Notes under the pieces: model-generated
What the model saw: the letters and a program-made list of their open reading frames with translations, nothing else
Told to the model about the DNA's origin: nothing
Databases searched by the model: none
Source: Hominenteromicrobium mulieris
Lineage (GTDB): Bacteria; Bacillota; Clostridia; Oscillospirales; Acutalibacteraceae
DNA length: 64,000 nt
NCBI RefSeq assembly: GCF_020687165.1
Contig: NZ_JAJEQC010000003.1
Direction: 5' to 3' (one strand)
Shown here: in pieces, positions 51,860 to 61,225 of the stretch
How positions within the stretch are numbered: position 1 is the first letter of the stretch
Layout: each line of letters begins with the position of its first letter
Translations under genes and position numbers: made by a program

Positions 51860-52335
51860 TGAAAAAAATCGTAATCACAGTCCTTGCCGTTGTCGCTGTG
51901 CTGGCCATTGCCGTGATCTTTGCGTTTCACAGGACAGACCAACCGTCAGAAATCAACGAGAACGAAATCGCCCTTCAGATACAACTTGATTTGAAGGAAG
52001 ATGTGGGACTTCTTATTATTGATAGCGACATCGACGGGCAGAAAGAGAGTGGAGGCATCTCCAACGCGGATAAAACCATGCTTAAAAAAGACGATTTGAT
52101 ATATTGGTCGATTGATAAGCAACACTACGAAACCGTTTCTGATATGGTTGAGCTTTTATTGAATTTCACGGTTATCACAGAATACTGCGACCCAAACTAT
52201 GAGAACATTTATCCTGAAGAATATACGATGCCGATGAAGCCAATTACTTTTACAGCAAAATTCGGTGATGCCTATTCGATTAGAATCACTGGCGATAAAG
52301 TAAATGGATACCAGGCAATTATGGAACAGGCATAA
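51859..52335 (+). CDS. Anchored hypothetical protein
   Basis: A 158-aa protein with one N-terminal hydrophobic helix (IVITVLAVVAVLAIAVIFAF) and an extracytoplasmic domain of about 130 residues that I cannot assign. The start overlaps the stop of the XRE membrane regulator (TAATG), so the two probably work together, perhaps as sensor and regulator. Confidence 0.7.
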   Translation: MKKIVITVLAVVAVLAIAVIFAFHRTDQPSEINENEIALQIQLDLKEDVGLLIIDSDIDGQKESGGISNADKTMLKKDDLIYWSIDKQHYETVSDMVELLLNFTVITEYCDPNYENIYPEEYTMPMKPITFTAKFGDAYSIRITGDKVNGYQAIMEQA

Positions 52336-52452
52336 TAAAAACGCAGGGACGGGCAGATTCACTTCGATAAATTGAATAGCACATACATAGCCGAGAGGTT
52401 TTCATTTTGAAAACCCCTCGGCTATTTTCATGTCAGAACGGAGGTGAAACAT

Positions 52453-53421
52453 ATGCCATATATCCCGCCGGAGGTGGTAGCGCGAGCCCGTGAGATGGAC
52501 TTGCTGACCTATCTTCGGACTTATGAACCGCAAGAGCTGGTGCATTTCGGGGGCAGCACCTACTGCACCCGTGAGCACGACAGCTTAAAAATCTCCAACG
52601 GCAAATGGTGCTGGTTTTCCCGTGGAATCGGCGGCTATTCTGCGCTGGACTATCTCATCAAGGTCAAAGAGATGCCCTTTACGCAGGCGGTCGAAACCAT
52701 CATGGGAAATCTGTCAGCGGCGCCGCCCGCCTTTGTCCCGGCTCCGAAAATGCCGAAAGAAAAGGTGCTTCTTTTGCCGCAGGCCAACCGCAGCGTCACC
52801 CATGCCGTCGAATACCTGCACCGCAGAGGGATCGACTATGAACTGATCGACTTCTGCATCCAAACCGGCCGACTTTATGAAAGCTATCCCTATCACAATG
52901 TGGTGTTCGTCGGCATGGATGCAGACGGAAAGCCCCGCTATGCTAACCAGCGTGGGATCGGCTCGGACTTCATCGGGGACGCCAACGGCAGCGACAAACA
53001 CTATTCCTTTGGAATTCCTGCGGCGGCCGCAAGCGACACGCTCCACCTTTTTGAGTCGGCGGTGGATCTGCTGTCCTACGGGACGCTGCAAAAGCTGGAC
53101 GACAAGGGCTGGCGCAGTGAAAACCTGCTCTCCCTCGCCGGGGTCTACAAGCCAAGGGCGAAAATCGAGGAAAGCAGTCTGCCCGCCGCATTGGTGCGGT
53201 ATCTTGCCGAGCATCCCCATATCCGTCATGTGGTGTTGCGCCTTGATAACGACGCCACGGGGCGGATCGCCGCAGAAACCATCAAGGCGCTGCTGCCGAG
53301 AAAATATGCGGTCACGGTGGACATCCAGCCGCCCCCGCAGGGTAAGGATTATAATGACTGCCTTTGTATGCGGCTTGGATTGCCCATCACTAAGCGCGGA
53401 GAAAGGAGCAAAGAACGATAA
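52453..53421 (+). CDS. Toprim domain protein (DUF3991-like) of the conjugative element
   Basis: A 322-aa protein with an N-terminal zinc-finger-like part (STYCTREHDSLKISNGKWCWFSRGIGGYSALDYLI) and a C-terminal toprim domain (HLFESAVDLLSYGTL; VVLRLDNDATGRIAAETI). Primase-like DNA-binding protein common in Tn1549-type elements. ATG at 52453 behind CGGAGGTG. Confidence 0.85.
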   Translation: MPYIPPEVVARAREMDLLTYLRTYEPQELVHFGGSTYCTREHDSLKISNGKWCWFSRGIGGYSALDYLIKVKEMPFTQAVETIMGNLSAAPPAFVPAPKMPKEKVLLLPQANRSVTHAVEYLHRRGIDYELIDFCIQTGRLYESYPYHNVVFVGMDADGKPRYANQRGIGSDFIGDANGSDKHYSFGIPAAAASDTLHLFESAVDLLSYGTLQKLDDKGWRSENLLSLAGVYKPRAKIEESSLPAALVRYLAEHPHIRHVVLRLDNDATGRIAAETIKALLPRKYAVTVDIQPPPQGKDYNDCLCMRLGLPITKRGERSKER

Positions 53422-53459
53422 ACGATTTAATTTTTCAACGATGAAAGGAGTTTTCAATT

Positions 53460-53855
53460 ATGAGCGAGAAAATCAAGGTGGTACTGCTGGAACCGGGCAA
53501 GCTCGCCCGCACTGCCGAGATCGACGCATCCCTTGCCGGGATGCAGAAAGTAGTGGGCGGTCTGATCGAGCCGTTCTACCCCTTTGAGGAGCAGGTCTGC
53601 ATCGTCTGCAATGAGGAAAGCAAGATCAACGGAATGCGCCCGAACCGCAGCGTGAAGAACGACGACGGCGTGATGGTGGATTTCATCTTCGGCCCCGCCT
53701 TTATCTGCGACTGCCGGGGTGAAAATCTGGACAGTCTTTCCGACGAGCAGATCGATCGCTACGGCAAGATGTTTCGCTATCCCGAACACCTTGCAAGGGT
53801 GAACGGCACGCTGTTCGGTATCCCGTACCGCCCGCAGCCGGAGCAAGAACGCTGA
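53460..53855 (+). CDS. DUF3846 domain protein
   Basis: A 131-aa protein with the family pattern KIKVVLLEPGKLARTAEIDASLAGMQKVVGGLIEPFYPFEE and FGPAFICD. Found in Tn1549-like elements next to the toprim gene; role unknown. ATG behind AAAGGAG. Confidence 0.8.
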   Translation: MSEKIKVVLLEPGKLARTAEIDASLAGMQKVVGGLIEPFYPFEEQVCIVCNEESKINGMRPNRSVKNDDGVMVDFIFGPAFICDCRGENLDSLSDEQIDRYGKMFRYPEHLARVNGTLFGIPYRPQPEQER

Positions 53856-54029
53856 TATATTTTCGGTTGGTGGCACGATGTTCGGCCTATGGGACGAACG
53901 CTATGCACTGTACCAGCAAGCATCGCCGTTGTGATACCACAACGGCACTTGTCAGGGAAATCCCTGAAACCCTTTTCGTCCCCGCCCATGCGGAGGGCGA
54001 TATTTTTATACCCGGAAGGAGAAAAGCCG

Positions 54030-54472
54030 GTGAACGAACCCATGACCTTTTTGGACTTTTTCAGCGGTGTCGGCGGTTTCCGCAAGGGCTTTGAGCTTTG
54101 CGGTATGGTCTGCAAAGGCCACTGCGAGATCGACAAATTCGCAGACCGCAGCTATCGCGCGATCCACGATGTAAAGGAGGATGAATGGTATGGCGAGGAC
54201 ATCACCAAAACCGAGCCCGCCGACCTGCCGAGAGTCAACCTCTAGGCAGGCGGATTCCCGTGTCAGGACATTTCTGTATCTGGCCGGCAAAGAGGGCTTG
54301 CCGGAAAACGAAGCTCTCTCTTTTTTGAAATCATTAGACTCCTCAAAGGCACGCCTGCCGAAGATCGACCCGAATGGCTTGTCCTTGAAAATGTTAAAAA
54401 TCTGCTCTCCGTTAATCGAGGATGGGACTTTGCGACCGTTCTCCATTCGTTGGCCGAAATCGGCTATCATAT
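54030..54472 (+). pseudogene. dcm: DNA cytosine-5 methyltransferase, amber stop and 3' deletion
   Basis: GTG at 54030 (behind AGGAG) opens a C5 methyltransferase: FLDFFSGVGGFRKGF (motif I), then an in-frame TAG at 54243-54245. The frame continues past it as AGGFPCQDIS (motif IV with catalytic Cys) and VLENVKNLL (motif VI) to ...LAEIGYH. The stop replaces what is often Trp in (L)W-A-GGFPCQ, consistent with TGG to TAG. After GYH the sequence changes to virB4, so the target-recognition domain and motifs IX-X are lost. Confidence 0.85.
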
Positions 54473-54778
54473 CCCACCGCCATCACGCAGAATGTGGAAT
54501 ACCTGCTGGATTCCGTGCAGGCGAGCACGATGCTCTCCAACTCCGAGTTCGTGGTCATGCTCAATCAGGCGTTCTCCGACCGTGCCAAACTCTCGAAGCT
54601 CCTGAACATTTCCGACGAGCAGATGAGCTATGTCACCAACGCCGACGCAGGCTGCGGGCTGATCAAGTACGGCTCGGCGCTGGTGCCGTTTATCAACCGT
54701 TTCCCCAAAGATACCGAGCTTTACCGCTTAATGACGACGCGCCCCGGTGAGGGTGTGTTCGGCAATGCGCAGAGGTAA
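54473..54778 (+). pseudogene. virB4/traE-type conjugation ATPase, C-terminal fragment
   Basis: About 101 codons remain: PTAITQNVEYLLDSVQA...VVMLNQAFSDRAKLSKLL...GLIKYGSALVPFINRFPKDT...GVFGNAQR. This is the C-terminus of the VirB4/TraE ATPase of Tn1549-like elements. The Walker motifs are absent, so no function. It is fused by deletion to the dcm fragment. Confidence 0.82.
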
Positions 54779-54782
54779 AGCC

Positions 54783-56498
54783 ATGCCCGACATCAAAACG
54801 AGAGATGCGGTCAAGAAAACTGTAAAGGTGATTGACAAATCGGCGGTAGCCGCCGAGCGGATGAAGGATGCCTATGTCCGCACCAAGGACAAGGCGGAGC
54901 ACAGCGTTTTTGCGGCGGAATCCTCTCCCGAAGAATACGCTGCCGACCGCACTTTGACCGGGACGGAAACGGCGGCGCACGAAGCTGTTCACGGGCTGGA
55001 TAAAGCCGGCCGCAAGGGTGTAAAGACCACTAAGGAGAATATCTCCAAGGCAAAGGACTATTTTCAGCGAAGAAGAACCGACTTACCGAAAAAGCAGGCG
55101 CAAGACGCCATGCGGCGGGTACGCCACTCTGCCGATGCCACGCAAAAGACGATCAAAACGGTGGATCGCAGCGGTAAGACCATCAAGCAGACGGCAAAAT
55201 CCACAGGCAAAGCGGCCGTCAAGACCACGCAGGAAACCATCAAGACCGCCCGGACGACTATAAAAACGACGCAGGCTGCGGCAAAAACGGCACAGAAAAC
55301 TGCACAGGCCACGGCAAAAGCCGCCAAAACTGCGGCGCAGACTGCCCGTGCAGCAACAAAAGCGACTGCGGCAGGCATCAAGGCGGCGGTCAAGGCTACC
55401 GCTGCCGCCGTCAAAGCCATCATTGCCGGAACAAAGGCGCTGATTGCTGCCATCGCTGCGAGCGGATGGATCGCCGTTGTCGTGATTATCGTTGTTTGTC
55501 TGATTGGGCTGATCGTCGGTTCTTGCTTCGGCATTTTCTTCTCCGGCGAGGACAGCGGCACGGGACAGACCATGCGGCAGGCGGTGCAGGAGATCAATGC
55601 CGACTATCAATCGCAGATCGATGCCACAAGGGCAAATCTCACCTATGACAAGCTGGAAATGTCCGGCTCCCGTGCAGTGTGGCCGGAGGTGCTGGCGGTG
55701 TATGCCGTGAAAACCACCACCGCCCCCGATGATCCGCAGGAGGTCGCTACGGTGGACGACAGCAAGAAAGCCATCCTCAAAGATATTTTCTGGCGGATGA
55801 ACGAGCTATCTTCCCGCACCGAGAGCAAGACCGAGGAGGTCATCACCGAAACTGACGACGGCCACGGGAACATCGTGGAAACTGCCACGACGGTCACGCA
55901 CACCTACCTTTATATCACGGTCAGCCACAAAACAGCCGAGGAAATGGCAGAGCATTTTAATTTCACCGCCGACCAGCGGCAGCAGCTTTCCGAACTGCTT
56001 GCCGAGGAAAACCGCAGGTTGTGGTCTGCCGTTCTCTATGGTATTTATTCCGGGGATGATGCCATCGTCAAGATAGCGCTGTCGCAAGTCGGCAATGTGG
56101 GCGGTGAACCATATTGGTCGTGGTACGGATTTAACTCCCGTGTGGAATGGTGCGCCTGCTTTGTTTCGTGGTGCTTTAACGAGTGCGGTTATCTTGATAC
56201 GGGAACCGCCCCGAAATTTGCCGGGTGCGTCGGCGGCGTTGAATGGTTCCGCAGCCACGGGCAATGGGCGGATAATACGGTTGAGCCCGCTCCCGGCATG
56301 ATCGTTTTCTTCGACTGGAACGACCCGAACGGCGCATCCGGCCCGCAGGACGGCGAAGCCGATCACGTCGGCATTGTGGAAAAATGCGAAAACGGCATTG
56401 TCTACACCATCGAGGGCAACTCCGATGATGCCTGCCGCCAGAACCAATATCCCGTCGGGTATTATGAAATTCTCGGCTACGGGATTTTGAACCCATAG
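54783..56498 (+). CDS. Conjugation-associated CHAP peptidoglycan hydrolase
   Basis: A 571-aa protein. Residues ~1-225 are a Lys/Thr/Ala-rich, coiled region of TK-A repeats. A transmembrane helix lies at ~229-252 (IAVVVIIVVCLIGLIVGSCF). A CHAP domain fills the C-terminus with the catalytic Cys in EWCACFVSW (~456) and His in ADHVGIV (~527). It locally opens the cell wall for the transfer channel. Normally next to virB4, as here. It is probably idle now. Confidence 0.88.
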   Translation: MPDIKTRDAVKKTVKVIDKSAVAAERMKDAYVRTKDKAEHSVFAAESSPEEYAADRTLTGTETAAHEAVHGLDKAGRKGVKTTKENISKAKDYFQRRRTDLPKKQAQDAMRRVRHSADATQKTIKTVDRSGKTIKQTAKSTGKAAVKTTQETIKTARTTIKTTQAAAKTAQKTAQATAKAAKTAAQTARAATKATAAGIKAAVKATAAAVKAIIAGTKALIAAIAASGWIAVVVIIVVCLIGLIVGSCFGIFFSGEDSGTGQTMRQAVQEINADYQSQIDATRANLTYDKLEMSGSRAVWPEVLAVYAVKTTTAPDDPQEVATVDDSKKAILKDIFWRMNELSSRTESKTEEVITETDDGHGNIVETATTVTHTYLYITVSHKTAEEMAEHFNFTADQRQQLSELLAEENRRLWSAVLYGIYSGDDAIVKIALSQVGNVGGEPYWSWYGFNSRVEWCACFVSWCFNECGYLDTGTAPKFAGCVGGVEWFRSHGQWADNTVEPAPGMIVFFDWNDPNGASGPQDGEADHVGIVEKCENGIVYTIEGNSDDACRQNQYPVGYYEILGYGILNP

Positions 56499-56504
56499 GA
56501 AAAT

Positions 56505-56525
56505 AGCCGCCTGCTTTGGGCGGCT
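56505..56525 (+). terminator. Hairpin after the CHAP gene
   Basis: AGCCGCC pairs with GGCGGCT over 7 bases. ATAGCCGCCTGCTT at its start is identical to the hairpin at 47710-47723. Confidence 0.5.
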
Positions 56526-56671
56526 GGTACATAATTTAGCAATGTTCCTTCGCAATACAAGTAGGTATACAGTGCAGTGAAATCTTCAGACATAATTTTT
56601 GCTCAATTCAAACAATATTTTGGCATAAACGCCAACTATATGCTATTGTATAGACAGAAAATTCAGGCTTC

Positions 56672-56720
56672 AGCTATATATAGCTTGAAACTTGATTTTG
56701 CAAGCAGTGGTGGCCACCAC
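56672..56720 (+). promoter_or_regulatory. Two perfect palindromes before the secreted-protein gene
   Basis: AGCTATATATAGCT (56672-56685) and GTGGTGGCCACCAC (56707-56720) are both perfect 14-bp palindromes in the leader of the cassette. No clear -35/-10 pair is visible. The 56526-56758 gap is otherwise AT-rich without genes. Confidence 0.55.
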
Positions 56721-56758
56721 AGACAAAAATATTTTTTAGCGAAAGGGTGACAAACTCA

Positions 56759-57217
56759 ATGAAACCAAAAAGACTGTTAGCGTTGTTGATGGCTGTTGTA
56801 ACGGTGGTATCCGTATTTACGATTTCCGCCAGTGCGGCTAATACCGAGGATACTTATTACACATATTCTTGGAAAAGCAATTCCCGGTATGACTACACGC
56901 CCACCCGAAAAAAGATGAACGCGACTCCGGTTTATCTCAAAACTCAGGAGTACACACTGCCTTATAACGGATATTATGCCAAAACATTATATGGCACAAG
57001 CTCACAGAGCGCGAATCTCTCCGCTTCGGCTTCGGAGTATTGGATTAACAACTATACCGCTTATGTAATTCGAGCAAACGGTACTTCGGTTTCTCAAATA
57101 GGAAAATACGTACGTATCCGGGGTCATTATTCTGACACAACCTATTCGTGGGGTGACTGCAAGATTGCTTGGAGTCCAGATACAACCAATGCTTCCAATT
57201 ACACCTATCTCAACTAA
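56759..57217 (+). CDS. Secreted 152-aa protein of an ABC cassette
   Basis: Sec signal MKPKRLLALLMAVVTVVSVFTISASA, cleavage before ANTED. The mature ~126-aa part is Tyr/Ser/Thr/Asn-rich, with a YYTYSWKSNSRYDY start and an IAWSPDTTNASNYTYLN end, and a single Cys (no disulfide pair). Its layout recalls DUF2712-type exported proteins, but I am not sure. ATG at 56759 rather than a GTG that overlaps the GAAAGGG site. It leads a cassette with two ABC permeases and an ATPase, so it may be a secreted antimicrobial or surface factor. Confidence 0.7.
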   Translation: MKPKRLLALLMAVVTVVSVFTISASAANTEDTYYTYSWKSNSRYDYTPTRKKMNATPVYLKTQEYTLPYNGYYAKTLYGTSSQSANLSASASEYWINNYTAYVIRANGTSVSQIGKYVRIRGHYSDTTYSWGDCKIAWSPDTTNASNYTYLN

Positions 57218-57355
57218 ATAGTCAGATGTTGCTATGTGCTGAAAAGCACACAGCAACATGCTATTTATACGTTACATAAACTTAGAATTCTGAATCTATT
57301 TGAATGTAGATTTTTATATAATCTTGTAAATCAACTCAATTTAGGAGTTAATATC

Positions 57356-58192
57356 ATGAACAAAAAAGCTATAATTTTCACTGTTGCAATTCTTATTCTG
57401 CTGGTCGGTGCATCGGTTATTTATTTTACCATGGATCGATCAAGTGAAGCGGAAACGGAAAATTCATCGTCTATGTCAGCTGCTGAACCCGAAAGCTCGA
57501 ATTCTCCATTAGAAACGTCAAGCGAAGCACCGACAGAAAGTGAACCAAAAGAAAGTGCTTCTGAAACAACTTCGTCGGAAGTGAATTCACCGGAAGCCGA
57601 TGCCCTTATACGGACTTTTGCGGAAATAGGTGAACCCTATACGCTGCACAGTCGGTACTATAATCAAGGCGAAGCAAAAACAGAAGATGCACCGTGGCTC
57701 GGCTGGGATGGCGACTTAGAGCTTTGTATAACTGATGCTATCGTTAAAGAATATGAGGAAAGTGATATTAAATATAACTCGGATAGTTCTATCTGGGCAA
57801 GATACGCATCCGACTTTGAAGACCCGTGCATACTGCATGTAGAATTATCCCTTAAGAATGTTGATGCAGAAAACAAAAACGGCGTAAAATATAAATTCAA
57901 CGCCAATATGTTTGTACTTAGCGCGTATGAAGATCTCCTTCCCGAGAATCAGAACAACCCGGAGGGGTATACAACCGTCGGAAATTATTATTCTGCATAC
58001 GAGACCTATTTTGATCCACACGGTCCCGGAGACGATTACTGGAGCTTTGAATTACAGCCGGGCGAAACACAAAATTTCACAATAGAGTTTTTGATCGACC
58101 GCGTATATTTATCGCAAAAAGATCCGTTCTTAGCCATCACCCCCGGCAGAGAAATCTTTTACGGCGTTATGCTGCGTGATTTAGCAAAATGA
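57356..58192 (+). CDS. Anchored protein with Ser/Glu-rich stalk
   Basis: A 278-aa protein: an N-terminal hydrophobic helix (AIIFTVAILILLVGASVIYF), a Ser/Glu/Thr stalk (residues ~27-80), then a beta-rich extracytoplasmic domain (LHVELSLKNVDAENKNGVKYKF...FELQPGETQNFTIEFLID) that resembles telokin-like DUF4352/DUF5027 folds. ATG behind TAGGAG. Eight bp upstream-spaced from the first permease. Confidence 0.65.
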   Translation: MNKKAIIFTVAILILLVGASVIYFTMDRSSEAETENSSSMSAAEPESSNSPLETSSEAPTESEPKESASETTSSEVNSPEADALIRTFAEIGEPYTLHSRYYNQGEAKTEDAPWLGWDGDLELCITDAIVKEYEESDIKYNSDSSIWARYASDFEDPCILHVELSLKNVDAENKNGVKYKFNANMFVLSAYEDLLPENQNNPEGYTTVGNYYSAYETYFDPHGPGDDYWSFELQPGETQNFTIEFLIDRVYLSQKDPFLAITPGREIFYGVMLRDLAK

Positions 58193-58205
58193 AAGGATAG
58201 CCCAC

Positions 58206-59090
58206 ATGAAAAGTCTTAGGCACTTTCTGCAAAATGAGCTCTACAATTTATTTCACAGCAAATCATTTCTATTTGTGCTGCTGATTTTACTTTTAATCGT
58301 AACAGCAGATGATATTTTGGCTTATAAATCATATAAAGATAATTTACAGCTTACTCTTACAACTGTAGACTTGCAGGCAGACGGCACTTTTGCCGAATAC
58401 CCTTTCCTGCAAATCTACACTCTTTATAATTCGTGGATCGGCGGTCGAGCCAATGAAACGCTGCCGATGGTTTTCTTTTATACGATGCCGGTTTTTGTCG
58501 TTATCCCGTACAGCTGGTCTTATCTTGCGGAAGAAAAGAACGGATACGACCGCATTATGGCATCGCAGCTTGGAAAAGCTTCTTACTTTTTAGGAAAATA
58601 TGTCTCCACATTCCTTTCAGGGGCTTTAACGGTTTTGCTGCCGATGCTTTTTAGCTTTTTGCTTGCGTCATGCCTTGTGCCGGCTTATCGCCCGGATATA
58701 AACTTTGCCTTATATTATCAAGTAAGCGCAACTAAGCTGCTCGGAAACCTCTACTACGCTCACCCGTTATGCACAGCTTTCCTGAATATGCTGATGATCG
58801 GTATATTTGCCGGTGCATGGGCAACGATTCCGCTTGCACTTTCATTCTTTGAAAAAAATAAATTTGTGGTTCTTTTTGCACCATACCTTGTACTGCTGTA
58901 TATCATCGCATCTTTGCAAAAAGCATCCGTATATCGCTCATTTACCGAAACCTCTGTTCTAAACTACATTTGGATGACCAGTTCATCGTCCAATCAATCT
59001 ATCGTGGTCTATACGATTATGACGGTTTCACTCATTCTTCTGCCGCTCGCTATTGTTTTGGAAAGGGGGAAAAACGCAGATGTTTATTAA
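58206..59090 (+). CDS. ABC-2 type permease, subunit 1
   Basis: A 294-aa membrane protein with about six hydrophobic segments and an extracytoplasmic loop after the first, as in ABC-2 permeases (KSFLFVLLILLLIVTADD, TFLSGALTVLLPMLFSFLLASCL). It overlaps the second permease by 11 bp. Likely the export or immunity channel with the ATPase at 59960. Confidence 0.85.
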   Translation: MKSLRHFLQNELYNLFHSKSFLFVLLILLLIVTADDILAYKSYKDNLQLTLTTVDLQADGTFAEYPFLQIYTLYNSWIGGRANETLPMVFFYTMPVFVVIPYSWSYLAEEKNGYDRIMASQLGKASYFLGKYVSTFLSGALTVLLPMLFSFLLASCLVPAYRPDINFALYYQVSATKLLGNLYYAHPLCTAFLNMLMIGIFAGAWATIPLALSFFEKNKFVVLFAPYLVLLYIIASLQKASVYRSFTETSVLNYIWMTSSSSNQSIVVYTIMTVSLILLPLAIVLERGKNADVY

Positions 59091-59937
59091 ATTTTTGGAT
59101 CACGATTTGCGCTACGGCATAGGGCGTGCTAAAAAGCGCTTAATCGTTACATTTATTATGTTTTTCTTCCTTTCGATCTATCATTTCTGGACGCTGCGCA
59201 TTTTCGAGCTCACAGATCCGCAATATCTGGAATCTCCTGTTACAACGGCAGACTATTTCTTGGCATTGATTGGCGGCTGCGGTAAAGTAAATTTGATCTC
59301 CGGCGCAGAAAACGATTTCGTAATGCCGACGATGTGGTTCGTATTCGTTTTGTGGATGCAGTTTACTTCTCTGTATTATCCGTTTGCAGAATTAAACGGC
59401 ATAGGCAAACAGCTAATGGTGCTCTCCGGCAGCAGAGGAAACTGGTGGCTTTCAAAATGTGTTTGGACAATCATCAATACCATTACAAACTATTTGATCG
59501 TTTTTGCAGCCAGCACGATTGCCGGATTATGCTTTGGTGCAAAGCCGAGTATGCAGGCAAATTGGTATGTTTCGAGAGAGCTCTACATGAAAGTAGACGA
59601 CCTAACGAGCAGCACCACTTGGAATATTTGGTCGGTATTTTTAATGACCGGCTTCACCATGATCGTACTCGCATTGGTGCAGTTGATCTTATCTCTTATT
59701 TTGAAACCGGTGCAAAGCTACTTCGTACTTGCCGGCTATTTATTCGCAGGCGCCTATATTCAAAACCCGGTGTTTTTTGGTAACTATGCCATGGGCGCAA
59801 GAAATGCACTGCTTGTGTCAACCGGTCTGACCATGCCGTTCGGTATATTATTGGGAATATGGCTCGCTGTGCTTAGTATCGGTATAGGGTATTTTGTGTT
59901 CCAATATCGAGACATTCTCGGCTCAGACCTATCGTAG
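59080..59937 (+). CDS. ABC-2 type permease, subunit 2
   Basis: A 285-aa polytopic protein (FIMFFFLSIYHFWTL, LIVFAASTIAGLCF, FVLAGYLFAGAYI, FGILLGIWLAVLSIGIGYFVF). ATG at 59080 follows AAGGGGG. Similar size to subunit 1, suggesting a heterodimeric transporter. 22 bp before the ATPase. Confidence 0.85.
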   Translation: MFIKFLDHDLRYGIGRAKKRLIVTFIMFFFLSIYHFWTLRIFELTDPQYLESPVTTADYFLALIGGCGKVNLISGAENDFVMPTMWFVFVLWMQFTSLYYPFAELNGIGKQLMVLSGSRGNWWLSKCVWTIINTITNYLIVFAASTIAGLCFGAKPSMQANWYVSRELYMKVDDLTSSTTWNIWSVFLMTGFTMIVLALVQLILSLILKPVQSYFVLAGYLFAGAYIQNPVFFGNYAMGARNALLVSTGLTMPFGILLGIWLAVLSIGIGYFVFQYRDILGSDLS

Positions 59938-59959
59938 TCATGAAAAGGAGTAAGCCTAT

Positions 59960-60613
59960 ATGGAAATCGTAGTAAATCATGTTACAAAAACGATCAAGAA
60001 TATTACCGTCATTGAAGACGTCTCGCTCACCCTTACAAGCGGTACGATCTACGGTCTGCGCGGTGTGAACGGCTCCGGTAAAACTATGCTTATGCGGTTA
60101 ATCGCCGGGCTGATCCGCCCGACGGAAGGCACGATCACGATTGATGGTAAGGTACTTGGAAAGGATATTTCTTTTCCGCCGGACATTGGTATGCTGATTG
60201 AAAACCCGGCATTTATCGATCATTATACGGCGGCACAGAACTTAAAGCTGATTGCAAATATTCACCGAAAAGTCGGGGAGGAACGTATCCGCGAAGTGTT
60301 GGAGCAGGTCGGACTCGGCGCGGATGATCCGCGAAAATACAAGCAGTTTTCACTCGGTATGAAGCAGAGATTAGGCATTGCCGGAGCAATTTTGGAATAT
60401 CCTGCGCTGCTTCTGATTGATGAGCCGACAAACGCACTGGATACAGACGGCATAGAAATGGTGAGAGATCTGCTTCTTGAGCAAAAGCAGCGCGGCGCAC
60501 TGATTATTCTGGCATGCCATGATTTTTCTGTTTTGCGCGAGCTGTCCGATGAAATCTACCTTGTACGGGAAGGACGTGTAACGCCGTATGAAACGCAAGA
60601 TAAGAGTGAGTAA
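59960..60613 (+). CDS. ABC transporter ATP-binding protein
   Basis: A 217-aa ATPase: Walker A GVNGSGKT, signature FSLGMKQRLG, Walker B LLLIDEPT, switch His in ACHDFS. Energises the two permeases. The next gene starts inside its last 26 bp. Confidence 0.95.
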   Translation: MEIVVNHVTKTIKNITVIEDVSLTLTSGTIYGLRGVNGSGKTMLMRLIAGLIRPTEGTITIDGKVLGKDISFPPDIGMLIENPAFIDHYTAAQNLKLIANIHRKVGEERIREVLEQVGLGADDPRKYKQFSLGMKQRLGIAGAILEYPALLLIDEPTNALDTDGIEMVRDLLLEQKQRGALIILACHDFSVLRELSDEIYLVREGRVTPYETQDKSE

Positions 60614-61220
60614 AACGCTTTCGGTCATTCTTTTGTCCGTTGCACTGGTGCTTTGTGCATGGCGCATCTGGTACGTTAATGCAACTGCCTATTCATTTGA
60701 AACGCAGGAATACGGCATCGGCGAATGGATTCCCCTAAACGGTGATTTTTTCTACTCAAAAGAAGAAAATACCAATGGATATTCTGTTCGTGTTCGTGAA
60801 GCGGAAGTAGTGCGTTATGAAGATTTTATGCAGCGATTCGGCAAGCCTGTCGATTATCTTGCAGAAAACACGCAGCATGACGTGGTTCTGCTGACCGTTG
60901 ATTTCAAAAATGAAAACAATACGGACGGCGGCGTTTTTATCCGCGATTTTAACCTTTTGAATGAAGCGCAGTCCGCTTACTTCAATAAGAGTGAAATCTA
61001 TATGAAAATCGCAAACCCGGATCTTAACTCAAAAGCAGATGGCATCTCTGTGATGCCCGGAACGGAAGCTTCTCTTTATATGGTCTACCCAACATCCAGC
61101 CGTGCAGATGGCGTGACTTACCTTGAGGAACAAGCCGGAAAAGAACAAATCGTTATGTACCTAAATGTCAGCTTGTACCCAGTGAAAAAATGCGTGCGTA
61201 TGGTTCTTCCGATGCCGTAA
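60588..61220 (+). CDS. Anchored protein at the end of the ABC cassette (DUF5028-like)
   Basis: A 210-aa protein with an N-terminal hydrophobic helix (LSVILLSVALVLCAWRIWYV) and an extracytoplasmic beta-rich domain (VVLLTVDFKNENNTDGGVFIRDFNLL). It shares the overall plan of the 57356 protein; possible DUF5028 member, but this is from memory of layout only. It overlaps the ATPase gene by 26 bp and is followed by a terminator. Confidence 0.7.
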   Translation: MKRKIRVSKTLSVILLSVALVLCAWRIWYVNATAYSFETQEYGIGEWIPLNGDFFYSKEENTNGYSVRVREAEVVRYEDFMQRFGKPVDYLAENTQHDVVLLTVDFKNENNTDGGVFIRDFNLLNEAQSAYFNKSEIYMKIANPDLNSKADGISVMPGTEASLYMVYPTSSRADGVTYLEEQAGKEQIVMYLNVSLYPVKKCVRMVLPMP

Positions 61221-61225
61221 AAATT

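Larger units (their letters stand above)
47366..56525. mobile_element. Decayed Tn1549-like conjugative element remnant
   Basis: Gene content and order (parA, parB, replication protein, ardA, toprim, DUF3846, dcm, virB4, CHAP) follow Tn1549/CTn-type elements of Clostridia. Relaxase, coupling protein, most of VirB4 and the integrase are missing. Three separate lesions are visible: parA deletion, dcm stop, dcm-virB4 deletion. Ends are approximate. Confidence 0.75.

Noticed and set aside
55140..55440. Repetitive ACN/AAR/GCN sequence, possible tandem DNA repeat
   Set aside because: It is the low-complexity Lys/Thr/Ala region of the CHAP protein with varied codons, so protein-level repetition only.
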